A DNA stretch of 64,000 nucleotides, taken from positions 620,001 through 684,000 of the forward strand of contig NC_046674.1 in assembly GCF_003369915.1 (NCBI RefSeq), written 5' to 3'. The position numbers and the translations under genes are program-made. A model generated the notes under the pieces. It saw nothing but the letters and a program-made list of their open reading frames with translations. It ran no database searches and was not told the DNA's origin. Of the stretch, positions 33,501 through 45,537 are shown piece by piece (the first letter of the stretch is position 1; each line of letters opens with the position of its first letter). The DNA is from Drosophila miranda. Its lineage: Eukaryota; Arthropoda; Insecta; Diptera; Drosophilidae.

Positions 33501-36500
33501 TTTTCATTGTGTGGGGTAGTGTGTGTGTGTGTGTGTGAATCAGCCGAGAGAGCCCTGGGATCCATTGATTGCATGTACTTTTCCTCTTATGAAATACATT
33601 TTGGACCCTCTTACGCAATCAGCGGAGCAATGTCCGATAAGCAGAACATTCAAGTGAAATGTTTATTACAGGCACAAAAAAATGCCCAAGAGGGATTTCC
33701 GATTATCACAATAATTGATAATCCCTTGGGGAAAGGACAAAAGTGTACAACATCATTTGCAAATTATTCATATTATTTTGTACCTCTTGTTATAAAAAGA
33801 GAGATGTACGAGTATGGTTATGATGATCACATATCACGTGAGAATATGTGAGAAAAAGTCTCGGAAATGCAAAGATCATGATATCGAACGCAGAAAAAAT
33901 AACTCGAAGCTGGGCTTTGGTTGATGGAAGCTTATGGTAGAACTGGACTGTTCATTCCCATGACAATTATATCTCATTCAAAATAGCTATATTATGAAAG
34001 TTTTGTTTTCATATTGTCTTTAAAAATGAATGCATTTTCCACACAGTGAATCGAGCTACGACTGTGATACCTTTTCAACTGAGAGACTAGCTAAGAATCT
34101 GAGGAATCTCTGCTATATCCTATACACGGGTACACCCATTCGAAATCACGTACTGCTCCATTATTCAATATTTCGTACTTAATAGATCTATTAGAGATCT
34201 ACTGGTTCTTTCCTAACCAACTTGTGGCCGAAGCAGCAACAGTTATTTTATGCTTCTTGATTATCCAGGTGACCCTTCTACCGTTTAAAGCTATAAACAC
34301 ACAGGCAAACAAACACATGAGAAGGAGAATTGAGAAATACCAGAGAGGGAGGGGAGAGGAGTAGATGGGGTCTGTCTTGAATTTTCAAAGCGTGCAAAGA
34401 ATTGTATTTCTCGAAAGAAAAGCCAAGCAAAACAAAACAAAACAAAAAGCGTTGCATGCATGCAGAGCATAATTGCAACACGCCCCCGACCACCAGCGCC
34501 CCCCCTCCTCGGCACAACGTCACACTTCACGGCGGTTGTCATAATGGAAGGATGGATGGAACGGTGGAAGGAGGGAATGGATGGATGAGTGAATGCGGCT
34601 GGCAAGGTGTAAGATGATAGACTGGATGCGGATCCATTCCACAAAGACAGAGAGAGAGGGATAGGGATAGAGAGAGAGAGCGGGAAGCATAACGGGAGTG
34701 GAGTGCGTTCAATGGAAATGATTATACGCCAAGTGCGCAAAAAGCATAACAAAAACTTGAATGCGTCATTTTTTTGTTTTTGTATTTTATGGAAGATTTC
34801 AATAGAAATATCATCCACGGGGATGCGATGTTCCACCGAAAAACAATTTGTTTTGCGACACATAATTTGTGTTGTTTGTTGTCGTGTTGTGGTGCAGGGA
34901 CGACTCCTTTCAGTTAGTTGGAAAATTAGATTATCCTCCGCTGGGCACAAAAGGATGCCATTGCGAGGCCATAAAGGAAGATACACACACACACACACAC
35001 ACAAGCTAACAGAAACGCATGCACACAGATAGAGGCATCCTCTTCCTAACTGCGAAGCTGAATTCCGTGAAATCCCAATTCAAGTGAGTGCCTGCCTGGC
35101 CATGGCAGAGCTCTTCCAAGCAGCGGCAGCAGCTGAAGACACATTTCGCCGGAACTGGCTATAAAGCAGAAACTGCCAGCAATGAACCAGAAGAAAGAGC
35201 AGTGAGGAGCAGGAACAGCCACAGCAACAAGAAGAAACCCAAAGAAAGACTCAAAACCAGACGCATGCCCTTTGTGCCCCTTGGCGAGAGATGCGTGCGA
35301 GTGTGTGTGTAACTGGATAGAGTGTCCATACATATGGTTGTGTGTGTGTGTGTATTGGAATAGTTCCCAAGTGGAAAAAAGCTAGTCTAACCCCCCCTCC
35401 CCCTAACAGTCCTCGCACAATTCATGCGTTGCGATAAAAATAAGCTTGTCAAAGTATCCTCCCTCCCTTCCTCCCCATCACTTAACTTCTATATCAACAA
35501 ACGTCCAGCAATCAAAACAAAGCAAAATGCAAAAATTGTTTCCTGGAAAAACCCGCCTTTCAGTTATGGGCCCCAAAATTCGCGGAACCAAAACCCAATA
35601 TACTAGGGGGCAGAGGCCTATCAATAATAATTAGAAAAAGAAAATAAAAAGAGACGGGAATTCGGCTAATCATAAAAGTTTCAAAAGGGGGGAAGCAGAA
35701 GTGTAAAGAATGGGGGAGCGCTGGGAACAGCATCTCTCAAAAAGAGAGAAACACCAGAAACAGCATAAAAATGCAAACACACACTCTCTAAAACACACAC
35801 ACGCACACCCCGCAAGTACTGTTGTTTGAGCTGGAGCCAAATTCAAAGCAGAGTGCAGCAGGTGAGCAAAGCTGTCACTGTAGCTGTAGCTGTATATGAA
35901 CGTGCATAGGTCTATGCATGTGTGTGAGAATCTGTTTGTACACTTTATTCTGTTTTTTTTTTTTGGTCAAATGCTGTTTGAGCCAGGCTGGGGACCACTT
36001 ATAACCAAAGACGGAGCAACAGCCACCAACACAACCACACTGGCACACACACATTCACGCTCACATGACAACAGTGGGGCCAGAGGCGGCGTGCCTACAC
36101 ACACACACATTCTCCCATTTAGATATGCATGTGTGTTGGTGGTGGAGGCATCTGCAGAAGCCTTTTGCGCACTCATCACATTTTCGTGGAAATCGAATCG
36201 AAAAGGAATACAATACAAATTTTTGTGTACACGTTTGTGACTCCTGCCAGGCTGTCGCTGCTGCTACGTGCATCCTCCTTCCTGGAGTCGCCAAACCATT
36301 GCTTTTTCTCCACTGTTCTTGAAAGTGGTGCAATTATTCTCCCTTCTCACTGCAACAGCAACAGCAACAGCAGTAGCCCGTCATTGGTGTTGTTGTTGTT
36401 TTTACCTTGTAGAAGCGATGCCAGCCCGATCCAGTCTTTTTATTGTTATATTCCGTTTCGATTTTCTGCCTGGCGGCCGCGTTATCCTTTGTGGTCGTTG

Positions 36501-36534
36501 GAGACGGCGACCCACTTGTTTTCTGCTCACTCAT
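30581..36534 (-). CDS. Ptp61F: Ptp61F, PTP1B/TC-PTP-type tyrosine phosphatase
   Basis: Coding exons: 36534-36406, 32532-32359, 32290-32028, 31955-31589, 31424-30847, 30782-30581. Phases close, giving 570 residues. It is the fly orthologue of PTP1B/TCPTP, a negative regulator of JAK/STAT and receptor tyrosine kinase signalling, and binds the SH2/SH3 adaptor Dock. The catalytic domain covers residues ~20-310. WPDFG has the general-acid D211, and [10 protein letters not shown] carries nucleophile C245 and R251. A proline-rich ELPPPLPPR segment (SH3 target) and a long Asp/Glu tract follow. The C-terminus has a basic stretch and a hydrophobic tail anchor ([20 protein letters not shown]), as in the membrane isoform; a nuclear isoform is known in the family. 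The start MSEQKTSG is conserved. Intron 1 is 3.9 kb. Confidence 0.96.
32533..36405 (-). other. Ptp61F intron 1
   Basis: This 3.9-kb intron holds no recognised exon. Features seen are (GT)n tracts at 33520-33538, (CA)n near 34982-35003 and 36097-36110, (GT)n at 35337-35354, and AG-rich DNA at 34648-34680. Long open frames at 34291-35004 and 36061-36581 are repeat-driven or antisense to exon 1 and were not accepted. Confidence 0.6.
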
Positions 36535-36625
36535 TGTGCACTGTTTTGTTTCCTTCGTTTTGTCGCAAATTTAACTTATAATTTGGAGTCAGGCGGCGTT
36601 GTGACCGACCGTGTCACGCTTGAAT

Positions 36626-36915
36626 TTTACGCACGCTAAATTTTTATAAATAATTACTACACATTTGCTACATGCTACATAACGGAAGGAAAAAGAGGGT
36701 GTGGACAACGGGCAACTCGGCCCAAAAATGCAACGCATGAAAGGTAAAATCCACCCCTCTCGCTTAATTTACCTTGCCGATTTGGTCTACAAGGTATGTT
36801 GTGCTCAAACGCTAGGTGAGGGTTCGTACGAACTTGCAATTTGCTTTGGATGTTTTTGCCTGTCTTCCATACCCCTTTTTATAGCCCATTCAAAATTAAG
36901 ACTCATGTTTTCGTC
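36626..36915 (-). repeat. Dispersed promoter-proximal repeat, right copy
   Basis: Second copy of the family at 2409-2681, same orientation relative to the downstream minus-strand gene. Similarity begins at TTACGCACG and continues through ACTACACATTTGCTACAT and AATGCAACGCA to CCTTTTTATAGCCCATTCAAAA. Small ORFs in it are not credible. It ends near GACTCATGTTTTCGTCG, close to the 5' edge seen in the left copy (GACTCATTTTTACG). Confidence 0.7.
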
Positions 36916-37623
36916 GCAGGAGAGAGCACTACTCTACTTCTCGCTTTAATTTTCTTTTATTAATCGTCATTTAGCTTATTTTAAATCAAATTTTTTTGTT
37001 TTTACCCCGTGCATCTAGATCAGTTTATATAAAGTGCAAAAAGCCCTCGAAATGTATTTCACTCACAGTTACAAATTCCGAGCAGTGTGGACGTTTTACA
37101 ACCAGTGTGACCTGCTACATTTTGCATTAGTTCGATAAAACAAAAAATTCTCAGCTGATTTTCTCAGCTGATTCAATACCGATAAAACAATTTAAAAGGA
37201 TATAGTGTTTTAACAAAACTGTCTCAATCTTGATACGATATGCCAGGGCAACGAAGCCAACGTAACAGAAACATTCAACTACTTTTCTAAGAGCTACTCA
37301 AGTACTCTTGAGTATTCAAGAGCTACAATCCTCTCTGGGGATTTTTTTTTTTTCCTTATCGTATTTCAGGACGATTTTGCCACCAGATAAAAGTGTACTA
37401 GCAAAATATAACGTGTTGAATCTAGAAACGTATCAGTTAAATTATATTTTTACTCTTTAGACTATATTTTACCTATAATAAATACATGTAATATAATTTT
37501 TTATTCTCGCAAAGTTGTCACGCACATAATTTATACTCACTTATATTTATTTATGTTTATTTAATAATATTATTATAATAATAAAGCATCATTTACGGTA
37601 TAGTTTCAAAAAGAGATGGTATG

Positions 37624-37690
37624 TTTCGGTATATTTCGATGGGTCAGACAGTATATTTGACCGATAAATCACATCGCCCACCACTAACGC
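37624..37690 (+). promoter_or_regulatory. Motif-6 promoter of the MALSU1-like gene
   Basis: TTTCGGTATATTT at 37624-37636 matches Ohler motif 6 exactly. A second GTATATTTGACCGATAAA follows at about 37651-37668, and a CACATCGCCCACCACTAAC stretch near 37669-37687 loosely resembles motif 7. The ATG lies at 37712, so the leader is short. Confidence 0.6.
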
Positions 37691-37711
37691 GTGTTATTTA
37701 ATAATTAAAAT

Positions 37712-38569
37712 ATGTTGATCTCTCGCGTATTTCGTTTAATTCATGATAAACGCCTCAGCGTCCCCGTTTTGAGGTGTTTCCACCACGAGTTCTCGACGCC
37801 ACCAACGGAGCCATCGATAACCAAGAAGTCGCAAGGGAATCCCTTCCAGAATCTGGTCGGCGGCGTGCAGAACAAATACAAAGTTTTCCGCGATGATGAG
37901 GCCCCCGAGATTTTCGATGTGGAAGAGGTACGCCACCAGGAACAACATCAGCCAGATGAGTCGGACGCAGCTCTAGATCAGTACTATGGCTTGAACCTGA
38001 AGAGTAAGTTGTTGCATTCATAAATAATCCAAATTAAACAAAAATTTCCTCTCACAGGGGGCATTCGTGGAGTGTTTGATATCGAGGACTTGGTGGAACT
38101 GCTGCGCAAGGAGAATGTGGACGATATTTTCGTATGCTACGTACCCGAGGATCTCAAGTATGTGGATCATCTGGTGGTGTGCAGTGGACGCAGCTACCGA
38201 CACATGATATCCACGGCGGAGTTTGTGCGTCGCATGTTCAAGATCAAGCGCACCAAAGGTGACATTCTGCCCCGCATCGAGGGCGACAAGAGTCGCGACT
38301 GGATGGCCATGGATTTGGGTCAGTCTCTGAATCCCGAATATTCCCAAGCTATCCCCAAGTTAACGATTTGAGTATAATTTTCAGGCAACATTGCATTGCA
38401 TATATTTTCACCAAGGGCCAGGGAGGAGTATGATCTGGAGTCGCTGTGGGCCATCGGCCCCAAGTACGATCGCGAGAGCCAAAAGCCGCACAATCCCTAT
38501 GGCGATTTGTTCATGGCCCAGGTCCCTCCCCCAGTCGAAGAGCAGCAAAAGGAAGAAACGTTGAAATAG
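37712..38569 (+). CDS. Mitochondrial ribosome-silencing factor (MALSU1/RsfS-like)
   Basis: Three coding exons, 37712-38003, 38058-38318 and 38385-38569, with phases that close, give 245 residues. The N-terminus (MLISRVFRLIHDKRL...) is basic and Ser/Arg-rich, like a mitochondrial presequence. The RsfS/Iojap/C7orf30 domain is at residues ~100-215: FDIEDLVELLRKENVDDIFV, DHLVVCSGRSYRHMISTAEFV, DWMAMDLGNIALHIFSPRAREEYDLESLW. Bacterial RsfS and mitochondrial MALSU1 bind uL14 on the large ribosomal subunit and block or guide subunit joining. The linker before the domain is acidic. The stop is 29 bp from the Reg-2 stop on the other strand, so the 3' UTRs must overlap. Confidence 0.9.
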
Positions 38570-38598
38570 GCTTGGCATAAGAAATACAATGACTGTAG

Positions 38599-39558
38599 TC
38601 ACCAGACCACAGCACCATCTGAGATCTTTTTGTGAAAGTCGTACAGGCTGGGAAAGACGTGGTCCCGGTCGATATCTTCGCCGTACTTCTTCATCAAGTA
38701 CGAGTAGCTCTTCTCGTGTACCAGCGCTGCATGCCAACCCAGCTCTTTGGCGGCCAGATAGTCTGTGGTGGGACCATCGCCCACATGCAGACACTCCTCC
38801 GGTTTCAGGTTCTTTAGGCCCGACTCCTCCATAGCCCGCTGGAATATCAATGGGTCCGGCTTCTCTGCCTGCGCCTCGTACGAGGTGAGCGCAAAGTCCA
38901 AGTACTGGTCCAGCTTGGTGTTCTGCAGTAGGGCCGGCAGACGGGGATCAAAGTTTGCTATGACCCCCAGCTTGCATTTGTTCGGCTTCAGCTCCTTGCG
39001 CAGATGCTGCAGTAGCTCAACGCTGCCATTGCAGGGCTGCCAGCAAATGGATGTCTTGTACAGCTCCAGCAGATGGTTTGAGAAGTTGGTCAGCTTCTCC
39101 GTTGGGATGGCAGCTCCACTCTCCGAGAAGGTACCTAATGTATTATAATCATGTATTAGTAGAGTGCGACCATCGAGAGTTTGCACTTTGGAACAAGGTT
39201 TTTCTGTTTATCACAGAGCCGAGCACTCGACACAGACACACACGCACCTGCTATCAGCTGACGCCACCACTGCTGCCACTCCAGCGGTGGCTTTGTGTCC
39301 CGACCAAAGTTTGGATAATCCCGATTCATTTTGTACCTGAAAAGAAGGATTTTCCATTACTTAGGAGGATGTTCCCTCAGACAGGAGGAGGAAAACCCAC
39401 CAGTTGGCCTTGAAGTTCTTGGCCAGCTCGTTGTTATCACAGCGCGCTCCAAACAGAGCTCCGATCTCGCCATACTGCTTGCCCGGACTAGTGCGAAACT
39501 GCAACAACGTGTTAGTCACGTCGAAGGTGATGAGACGAAAGCGGTTTAAGCTGCGCAT
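38599..39558 (-). CDS. Reg-2: HAD-family hydrolase, Rhythmically expressed gene 2
   Basis: Three coding exons, 39558-39401, 39336-39248 and 39134-38599, with closed phases, give 260 residues as in D. melanogaster. It is a haloacid-dehalogenase-like hydrolase (HDHD3 type); its substrate is unknown, and the fly gene was found by its daily expression rhythm. Motif I is FDVTNTLL, in which the second catalytic aspartate of DxDxT is replaced (DVT), as in this subfamily. Motif II is in LGVIANFD. The lysine is in AEKPDPLIF. Motif IV is HVGDGPTTDYLAAKELGW. The ATG at 39558 (MRSLNRFRLITF) matches the family start; an in-frame upstream ATG at 39582 adds eight residues and is less likely. Confidence 0.95.
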
Positions 39559-40746
39559 CTCCGGTCTGTGGACTGTCCTCAACTGAATATCGACTTGGCT
39601 TTTGGACGCTCTTGGTCTGTTGGACGTTTGTTCGCGAATGAAAACTGCCTGCGCACTACGTGAGTTGCTGGCTGTTATTGTTTTGTATATACACTTTCAA
39701 TGACTGAAAGCCGATCCGATACGATCCGTTCCGCCGCCCGCTTCCAGTTGTCGGAGTGGCTCTTATCAGCTTGGCTAGTAGCAGCAAAGCAGCTGCGAAA
39801 CGTTTGAAATAATGCCCCTGTGTTCGCAGCGAGCATGTGTTTATGTGCGCGGATTAATGGCAGTGGGGTTCGTTCATTTCGTGGCCCCACAGGGATGATG
39901 TGCTTATCTTGGGTGTCGTTGGTGTCATATTATTATTGACTGGCAATCTGCACTGATTACTCGCTGTGCAAACATCATTATAATAGATAGTACACACTCG
40001 TAATTTGCCTATCAATATTAGTCGTTGGCTGCTGTTCTTACGTGTAAATTTATATAGTGCCCGGCGTGAGTTCATTGATGGTAATGAATACTTGAATGGA
40101 GAATAGGATGCAAAAAAAAGTGCAATCGAAGCAATTATCATAAATATAATTTATTTAAGCGGCTTTTATATTCCTTGTAGCATTACGTTCATTAAACTAG
40201 TCATTACGTTATTTAACGGAAAAACGCAATAATTGAATTTTACGCAATGGTGCAAGCCCAACAGCGCCATCTGTAGAGCTTTAATTTTACTAAGTCAGTT
40301 GTCTTTTTTTTCTGAAAGAGGGCGCTATTATTCGATTTCTATGGAAATCTAATCGTTATTGAAATCGAAACATGGCGGGCAGTTTGATTTAAATGGTAAG
40401 CTTGAGCCGATTAGCGGAATATATTTGTGATGACTCCAATGGATATTATTTCAAATGGTTGTCCGAGAAGACAGTCCCTTGGCGCCAGCCCTACCTTTTA
40501 ATCTTATCTCTTCCGAAAAGGGATTCCGACACTATCCTAAGAATTGGCTGCACCCCGTCTGCATTGGCATTTGCCAATTCGATTCGATGTCGCTATAAAT
40601 AAATCACCAATTTGCTTCTTGGCCACAAAGTCTGCTTATGTTCGGGTTTCTATGGAAGGGCGAGGGTCGGGTCCAGAAATTCCTCGCACATTCCGGTTGT
40701 CAAGTTCGACTCGTTGTCTCGAGGTTGCGGTTAGGGGTTTTGTTTT
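39559..40746. other. Reg-2 upstream region
   Basis: Non-coding apart from a doubtful ORF at 40393-40602 (69 codons, MVSLSRLAEYICDD...), which matches no family I know. Next to it, at about 40372-40398, ATGGCGGGCAG and ATGGTAAGC look like a first exon and donor. A GCGCCATCTGTAG sequence at 40264-40276 resembles the CTCF core. The stretch ends at the left end of the DINE-1 element. Confidence 0.45.
40393..40602 (+). CDS. Doubtful short ORF beside DINE-1
   Basis: 69 codons with a non-repetitive composition (LAEYICDDSNGYYFKWLSEKT). No domain was recognised and no neighbour suggests a role. It could be a small lineage-specific gene, a first exon of something disrupted by the DINE-1 insertion 145 bp downstream, or chance. 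The call rests only on the open frame. Confidence 0.2.
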   Translation: MVSLSRLAEYICDDSNGYYFKWLSEKTVPWRQPYLLILSLPKRDSDTILRIGCTPSALAFANSIRCRYK

Positions 40747-41806
40747 TATACCCGATACTCAAAATGAGTATTGGGGTATATTAGATTTGTGGTAAAAGTG
40801 GATGTGTGTAACGTCCAGAAGGAATCGTTTCCGACCCCATAAAGTATATATATTCTTGATCAGCATCAATAGCCGAGTCGATTGAGCCCTGTCTGTCTGT
40901 CCGTCTGTCCGTCCGTCCGTCTGTCCGTCCCCTTCAGCGTCTAGTGCTCAAAGACTATAAGAGCTAGAGCAACGATGTTTTGGACGCAGACTTCTGTGAT
41001 ATGTCACTGCTACAAAAATATTTCAAAACTTCGCCCCGCCCACTTCCGCCCCCACAAAGGACGAAAATCTGTGGCATCCACAATTTTAAAGATATGAGAA
41101 AACCAAAAACGTAGAATTGTAGAGAATGACCATATCTTTAAGACTGCGGAATCTGAATTGGATCGTATTATTATTATAGCCAGCATCAAGAAAACAATTT
41201 CATTTTTTCTCGCCCTGTCTCTCTCTAACACACACGTAGCATAGGCGGCTTTGCTTAGAGTAAAACATTAGCGCCTAGATCTCAGAGACTACAAAAACTA
41301 GAGCAACCAAATTTGGTATCCACACGCCTAATATATCGGACCGAGGCGAGTTTGTTTCAAAATTTCGCCACACCCCCTTCCGCCCCCGCAAAGGACGAAA
41401 ATCTGGGGATATTCAAAAATCTCAGAGACTATTAAGGCTAGAGTAACCAAATTTGGTATCCGCACTCCTGTTAGATCTTACTATAAAACGTGTATCTCAA
41501 AATTTCACCCCACCCCCTTCCGCCCACACAAAGGACGAAAATCTGTTGCATCCACAATATTGCACATTCGAGAAAACTAAAAACGCAGAATCATAGATAA
41601 TGACCATATCTATCAGATTGCTGAATCTGGATCAGATCAGATCATTTTTATAGCCAATAGGAACAAATCAATTTGCAGTGGCTACGCAGCGCCCGACGTC
41701 ACGCTCAGACTGATTTTCTGTCTCTCTCGCACGCACTCTTTGTCGTGTCGTTTAATATTAGCGGCGTCTGCCGGATGAGAGCCATACTGACTTAGTATCG
41801 GGTATA
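40747..41806. mobile_element. DINE-1 / mini-me (Helentron) element
   Basis: Bounded by perfect 13-bp inverted repeats: TATACCCGATACT at 40747-40759 and AGTATCGGGTATA at 41794-41806. Inside the left end is the block AAAGTATATATATTCTTGAT followed by AGCCGAGTCGATTGAGCC, then a (GTCY)n microsatellite at about 40890-40930. These are hallmarks of DINE-1/mini-me elements of Drosophila. The body contains at least three diverged copies of a ~160-200-bp unit beginning CCCCTTCCGCCC and AAAGGACGAAAATCTG. No transposase is encoded, so it is non-autonomous. Confidence 0.88.
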
Positions 41807-42357
41807 ACTGTAGAGTTGCGGTGTCCGCAGCAACTCACAACGTTCCCCCTCGTTAATTTTTTTTTGCTGGTCATTTTGGCTGACTTTGGGCAGTCGGGAA
41901 TGGTGAATTTTATTTATATGGAATACCTGTCGCTACCAGGAAAAGCAATTTCTAAAAAATTCCACTCTCAGAAATTGATAATGCCATTAAATACATGCAT
42001 ACAATAATTCCGAGCTGATTGTAACTTTTGGGACTTCAGGACAAATGAAAGAGAGGGTGTCATTTTTCTGCCACTTTTCAAAGTGCAGGATGTAGTGGGA
42101 GTGGAACGTGAACGGGAATTCCTTCGAATCAACGATCCTATCGTGTAAGAATATCTGACGAAGTATTTGGGTTTCTGGGCAAGTCATCTTGAAGGACACT
42201 CCAGTGTCCACCGTCTCCGCTGTGTTTATGTGCACTGATGCATATGTAAGTAGGACCGACCTTATCCATTAATTACTAATCACTTGCCACCTACCTGGTT
42301 TATGTTCTTGTGTGCTCTGCACAGCGCCACCGCCACCGCCACCGCCACCTTATCGAC

Positions 42358-42389
<32 letters not shown>

Positions 42390-42880
42390 CAAAATTCAGT
42401 TACTGTCCAACAGTCCCGTCCCGTATCCAACTTTCAACAAAAACTTTCCCAAGAAAAGTAACCAGCCAAAAGCGAGTCAACGACTCCCATGGAATTTCGT
42501 GTTGGCCCTTTTCGAAATGTGTCTGGCAGTCGGGGCCCAAGCTCCCCGCCATCGCCTCCACCCACCCCTCCTCCGCCGCAGTTTCTCTCGGCCTCCGCAC
42601 AGTCCATGCAACTTGGGGCTGGCTGCCGCCTCACTGCCTGACTGCCTTTTAATATTATCTGCACTTTGGGTCTTTGGCTGCCGCCGCCGCTTTTGTTGTT
42701 GTTGCTGCTGCTGCGGCGGCTGCTGCTGCTGTTGTTGTTGTTGTTGCTTTGATTGGTCGTTTTAACCTGTTTGCGAATTTCTACCATGTTAATAAATAAT
42801 TTTTAGAGGAGTTTTTAGAGGAGTCGACCGAAGCGGCAGGGGCAGTCGCAGCAAAAGTACCGCACCACCACCACCACCAC

Positions 42881-42918
<38 letters not shown>

Positions 42919-45500
42919 CCAGCGCCAACGGAGGAGCTGCTGCCTGCTGATGCTGGTTTGTGGCACGACACATCGCATCGCAGCCCATTTGGAGTCGGAT
43001 TAGGTTTGGCTGCTTCTACTTCTACTTTTCCTTCTTCTGCTGCCCTGTCCTCCAAAGCATCCCGTTCGGTTCTGTTTGGTTTCTGTGTGACTTGGAATGC
43101 AGCCAGACAGCCACCGCTGTCGTCTCCCATCTCCCATTCCCGACTGCTCGCCCACTCCTCCATCTCCATCTCCAGCTCCAGCTCCATCTCCATCCCAGTC
43201 GCTACTCTACCTGTGGCCTCGGTGTCTCCTTTTGGCGCTGCTGATAATGCGAGTACCCTGCCAAATGACACCAGAACCAGTGATCGAGGCTACTGCCAGT
43301 GGAGAACTAAGTATTTCAGAGTTTTAATGGAGTTTTGGGGGATCTGGAAATGGGAGTTTGAAGTATCATTGGCTTTCAAATATATACCAAATATGTATGT
43401 ATGCCAAGTATGAGCGGCGCAGAGGCGGCTTAGAAATATCCGAATAGGTTTCTAAATGGGGAAATCTTGGGATCTTCAATCTGCTCGCCTAGTAGGTGGT
43501 GTCCAACCCTGAATTGAACTTAAAAAAAAGCGCATTTCTCCGCCTGCTTGCCTTCTGCCTCTCGCCTCCTGCCTGCATTCTGCCACTCTGGGGCATGACC
43601 ACTTCCACTTCACATTCACAGCTCCATTCCATCTTCAGAGAGTGCAACAAGAGCAACAACTTTATGGGGTTCTTGTTTGAAATTCCTTGCCTGCTTTTTG
43701 GTTTATTTTGTGTTTTGCTCAGCGCTTCGCATCGTCGTCTCCTCCTCTTATTACTCCCCCCCATCCCTTTCCATTCAATTTGTGCCCCATCTTCAGCTTC
43801 GCCTCCATATCCAACTCCAACTCCATCTCCATCTTCCGTCTTGGTCAGGTCAGCATCTTCGTCTTCGTTGTCGTCGTTCTTCGTCTTCTTCGTGGCTCTG
43901 CCTGTGGCTGAGGCTGAGGCTGTGGCTGTGGTTGTGGCTGCGGCTCTGCTCGTTTGTTAAATGTTTGGGTTTTGTTTGAGTTTATTGAGTGAATTCCTGG
44001 AAAAACGCAGGAATTTGTCTTTGGTTTTTCAGTTCTGTTTTTTCTCTCTGCTGTCTGCTCTCTCTCTCTCTATCTGTCTGTTTCTCTGCCTTCAGACCGA
44101 TCCGATGCACTCGGCAGAGACGCTGTCGATGTCATTGGTGCATAAAAATCGCTTTACGGCTTTTCGAATTTCGTGTGTCCGTTCCCAAGGTGTCTGTACG
44201 GGTTTGGGATGATATGGGATGGACAGGTGATTATGACTTTTTTAGCAGGACACCCAATTACGTGTGTAGCCAGCCCCGAAACAGCGTGATTCTGATCGGC
44301 AGCCAAATCGGTAAAGATCAACGGGGAAACAACCAACCAACCCCTGCCATCCCACCTCCCTCAATCTCATTTGACTCTGATGAGAACTGAACTGAGATTC
44401 GCTGCGAAATATGATACCTTATTGGAATGCCTAACAAAGTTTGGCTTTAGCTTCCAGTATTATTCACCAAGGCTTCTATCATTGATTAGCTTACATCTTT
44501 TGTATTCCTAATTGGAAATACATCTCAATCTCGTTAGAGATCCTGTTAGATCAATCCGAAATCTGAACTTTCAGATTGTTGAGCACCCTTTGGCGGATAG
44601 TTTTCTTATGACCATGCAATGCACCATCAAGTGGCCACAAATGCGACTCCAAGCTGTTACCGAGGGGCGCTGCCGCATGACGCGCGACGCGTATAGCCGC
44701 ACTGCTCGTGTACATCCAGTAAATATGTTTTGTACGAGAAAGGTACGTTAGAAGAAGAAGGGAATAGGTTGTAGATATAATGTAATAAAGGGAGGTTTAA
44801 TCCATAGTATTATCTACTTATCTGTTCCTTAAGCGGTTCATGCAAGTACAAATTCGATCTACAAAGTTCCCAGTTGATCAGAGGATCCATGGAATCAGGT
44901 CAGGGCTAGCAATCGTACGTCACCATCACCCTTGATCAAGTTGATTAACTAAGGACGTAAGGTTTATTAAGAGCAATGTATTTGGGTTACATGGCCATCT
45001 CACACTCTCTTCAAGTCAAGATCAATATATTGCACATATCCACTGAAGAGAATATATTATAACATGCTTTTAATTCAATTAGAAAACCCTTTTAAAGACG
45101 CCAAACTTTATTGAGACTCCCGAGTGTTTGATCATTTCCCATTCCTTCAGATTTGTGTAGCTTATTCATGGATAGAAAAGTAGGTTACAACACTAAAGAA
45201 GAATGTTTTATGGAGGAGGAACCCCAATGGGAAGTGTTGGAGGGGAGATATATTTGAGTTCCGGTATGCTTTAAATAGAAAATTCCAGCTTGATTTTCAC
45301 CTCTTGTCTGTTCCTAAATCATTCAGATCTCTGGCATCGTTGGGGATCGAAGATCCACATCCACATCCACCCCCGCCCTCGCACTCTTCTTGCTGCTGTT
45401 GCTTCTGCTGCTGCTGCTGTTCCTCAATGGTTTCCAAAAATAACGGAAATGGATGGAAAATCTTAAGAGAGATTTGCTATTTTCGAACGATGATTGAGTT
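41807..45500. other. Gene-free region with CAGG, CAG and CCA repeats
   Basis: No coding exon was found. Seen: (CAGG)n at about 42358-42391, CAG/CTG-rich DNA at 42690-42750, (CCA)n then (CAG)n at 42866-42917, and many CTCCATCTCCAG hexamer-like runs at 43150-43195 and 43800-43840. The open frames follow these repeats. Probably a long intron or intergenic control DNA. Confidence 0.5.
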
Positions 45501-45509
45501 GTAATGCTT

Positions 45510-45537
45510 GGGGGGGGGGGGGGGGGGGGGGGGGGGG
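45510..45537. repeat. G homopolymer
   Basis: An uninterrupted run of 28 G on the plus strand. The length may be unreliable if derived from sequencing reads. Overlapping open frames with poly-Gly or poly-Pro are artefacts. Confidence 0.95.

Larger units (their letters stand above)
36535..37711. other. Divergent promoter region, Ptp61F and MALSU1-like gene
   Basis: This holds the Ptp61F 5' UTR on its left, the right copy of the dispersed repeat (36626-36915), and AT-rich spacer. At 37104-37112 AGTGTGACC is motif 1 in minus orientation, possibly the older Ptp61F promoter. A motif-6 site for the plus-strand gene lies at 37624-37636. A T homopolymer near 37342 and AT-rich DNA at 37440-37600 complete it. 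Confidence 0.5.

Noticed and set aside
36701..36949. 82-codon ORF upstream of Ptp61F
   Set aside because: Lies in the dispersed repeat; the homologous copy at 2409-2681 does not keep the frame.
42358..42391. CRISPR-like regular repeats
   Set aside because: A plain (CAGG)n microsatellite; no spacers, and the genome is eukaryotic.
42789..43271. 160-codon minus-strand ORF with poly-Ala/Gly
   Set aside because: Translation of CAG and CCA repeats.
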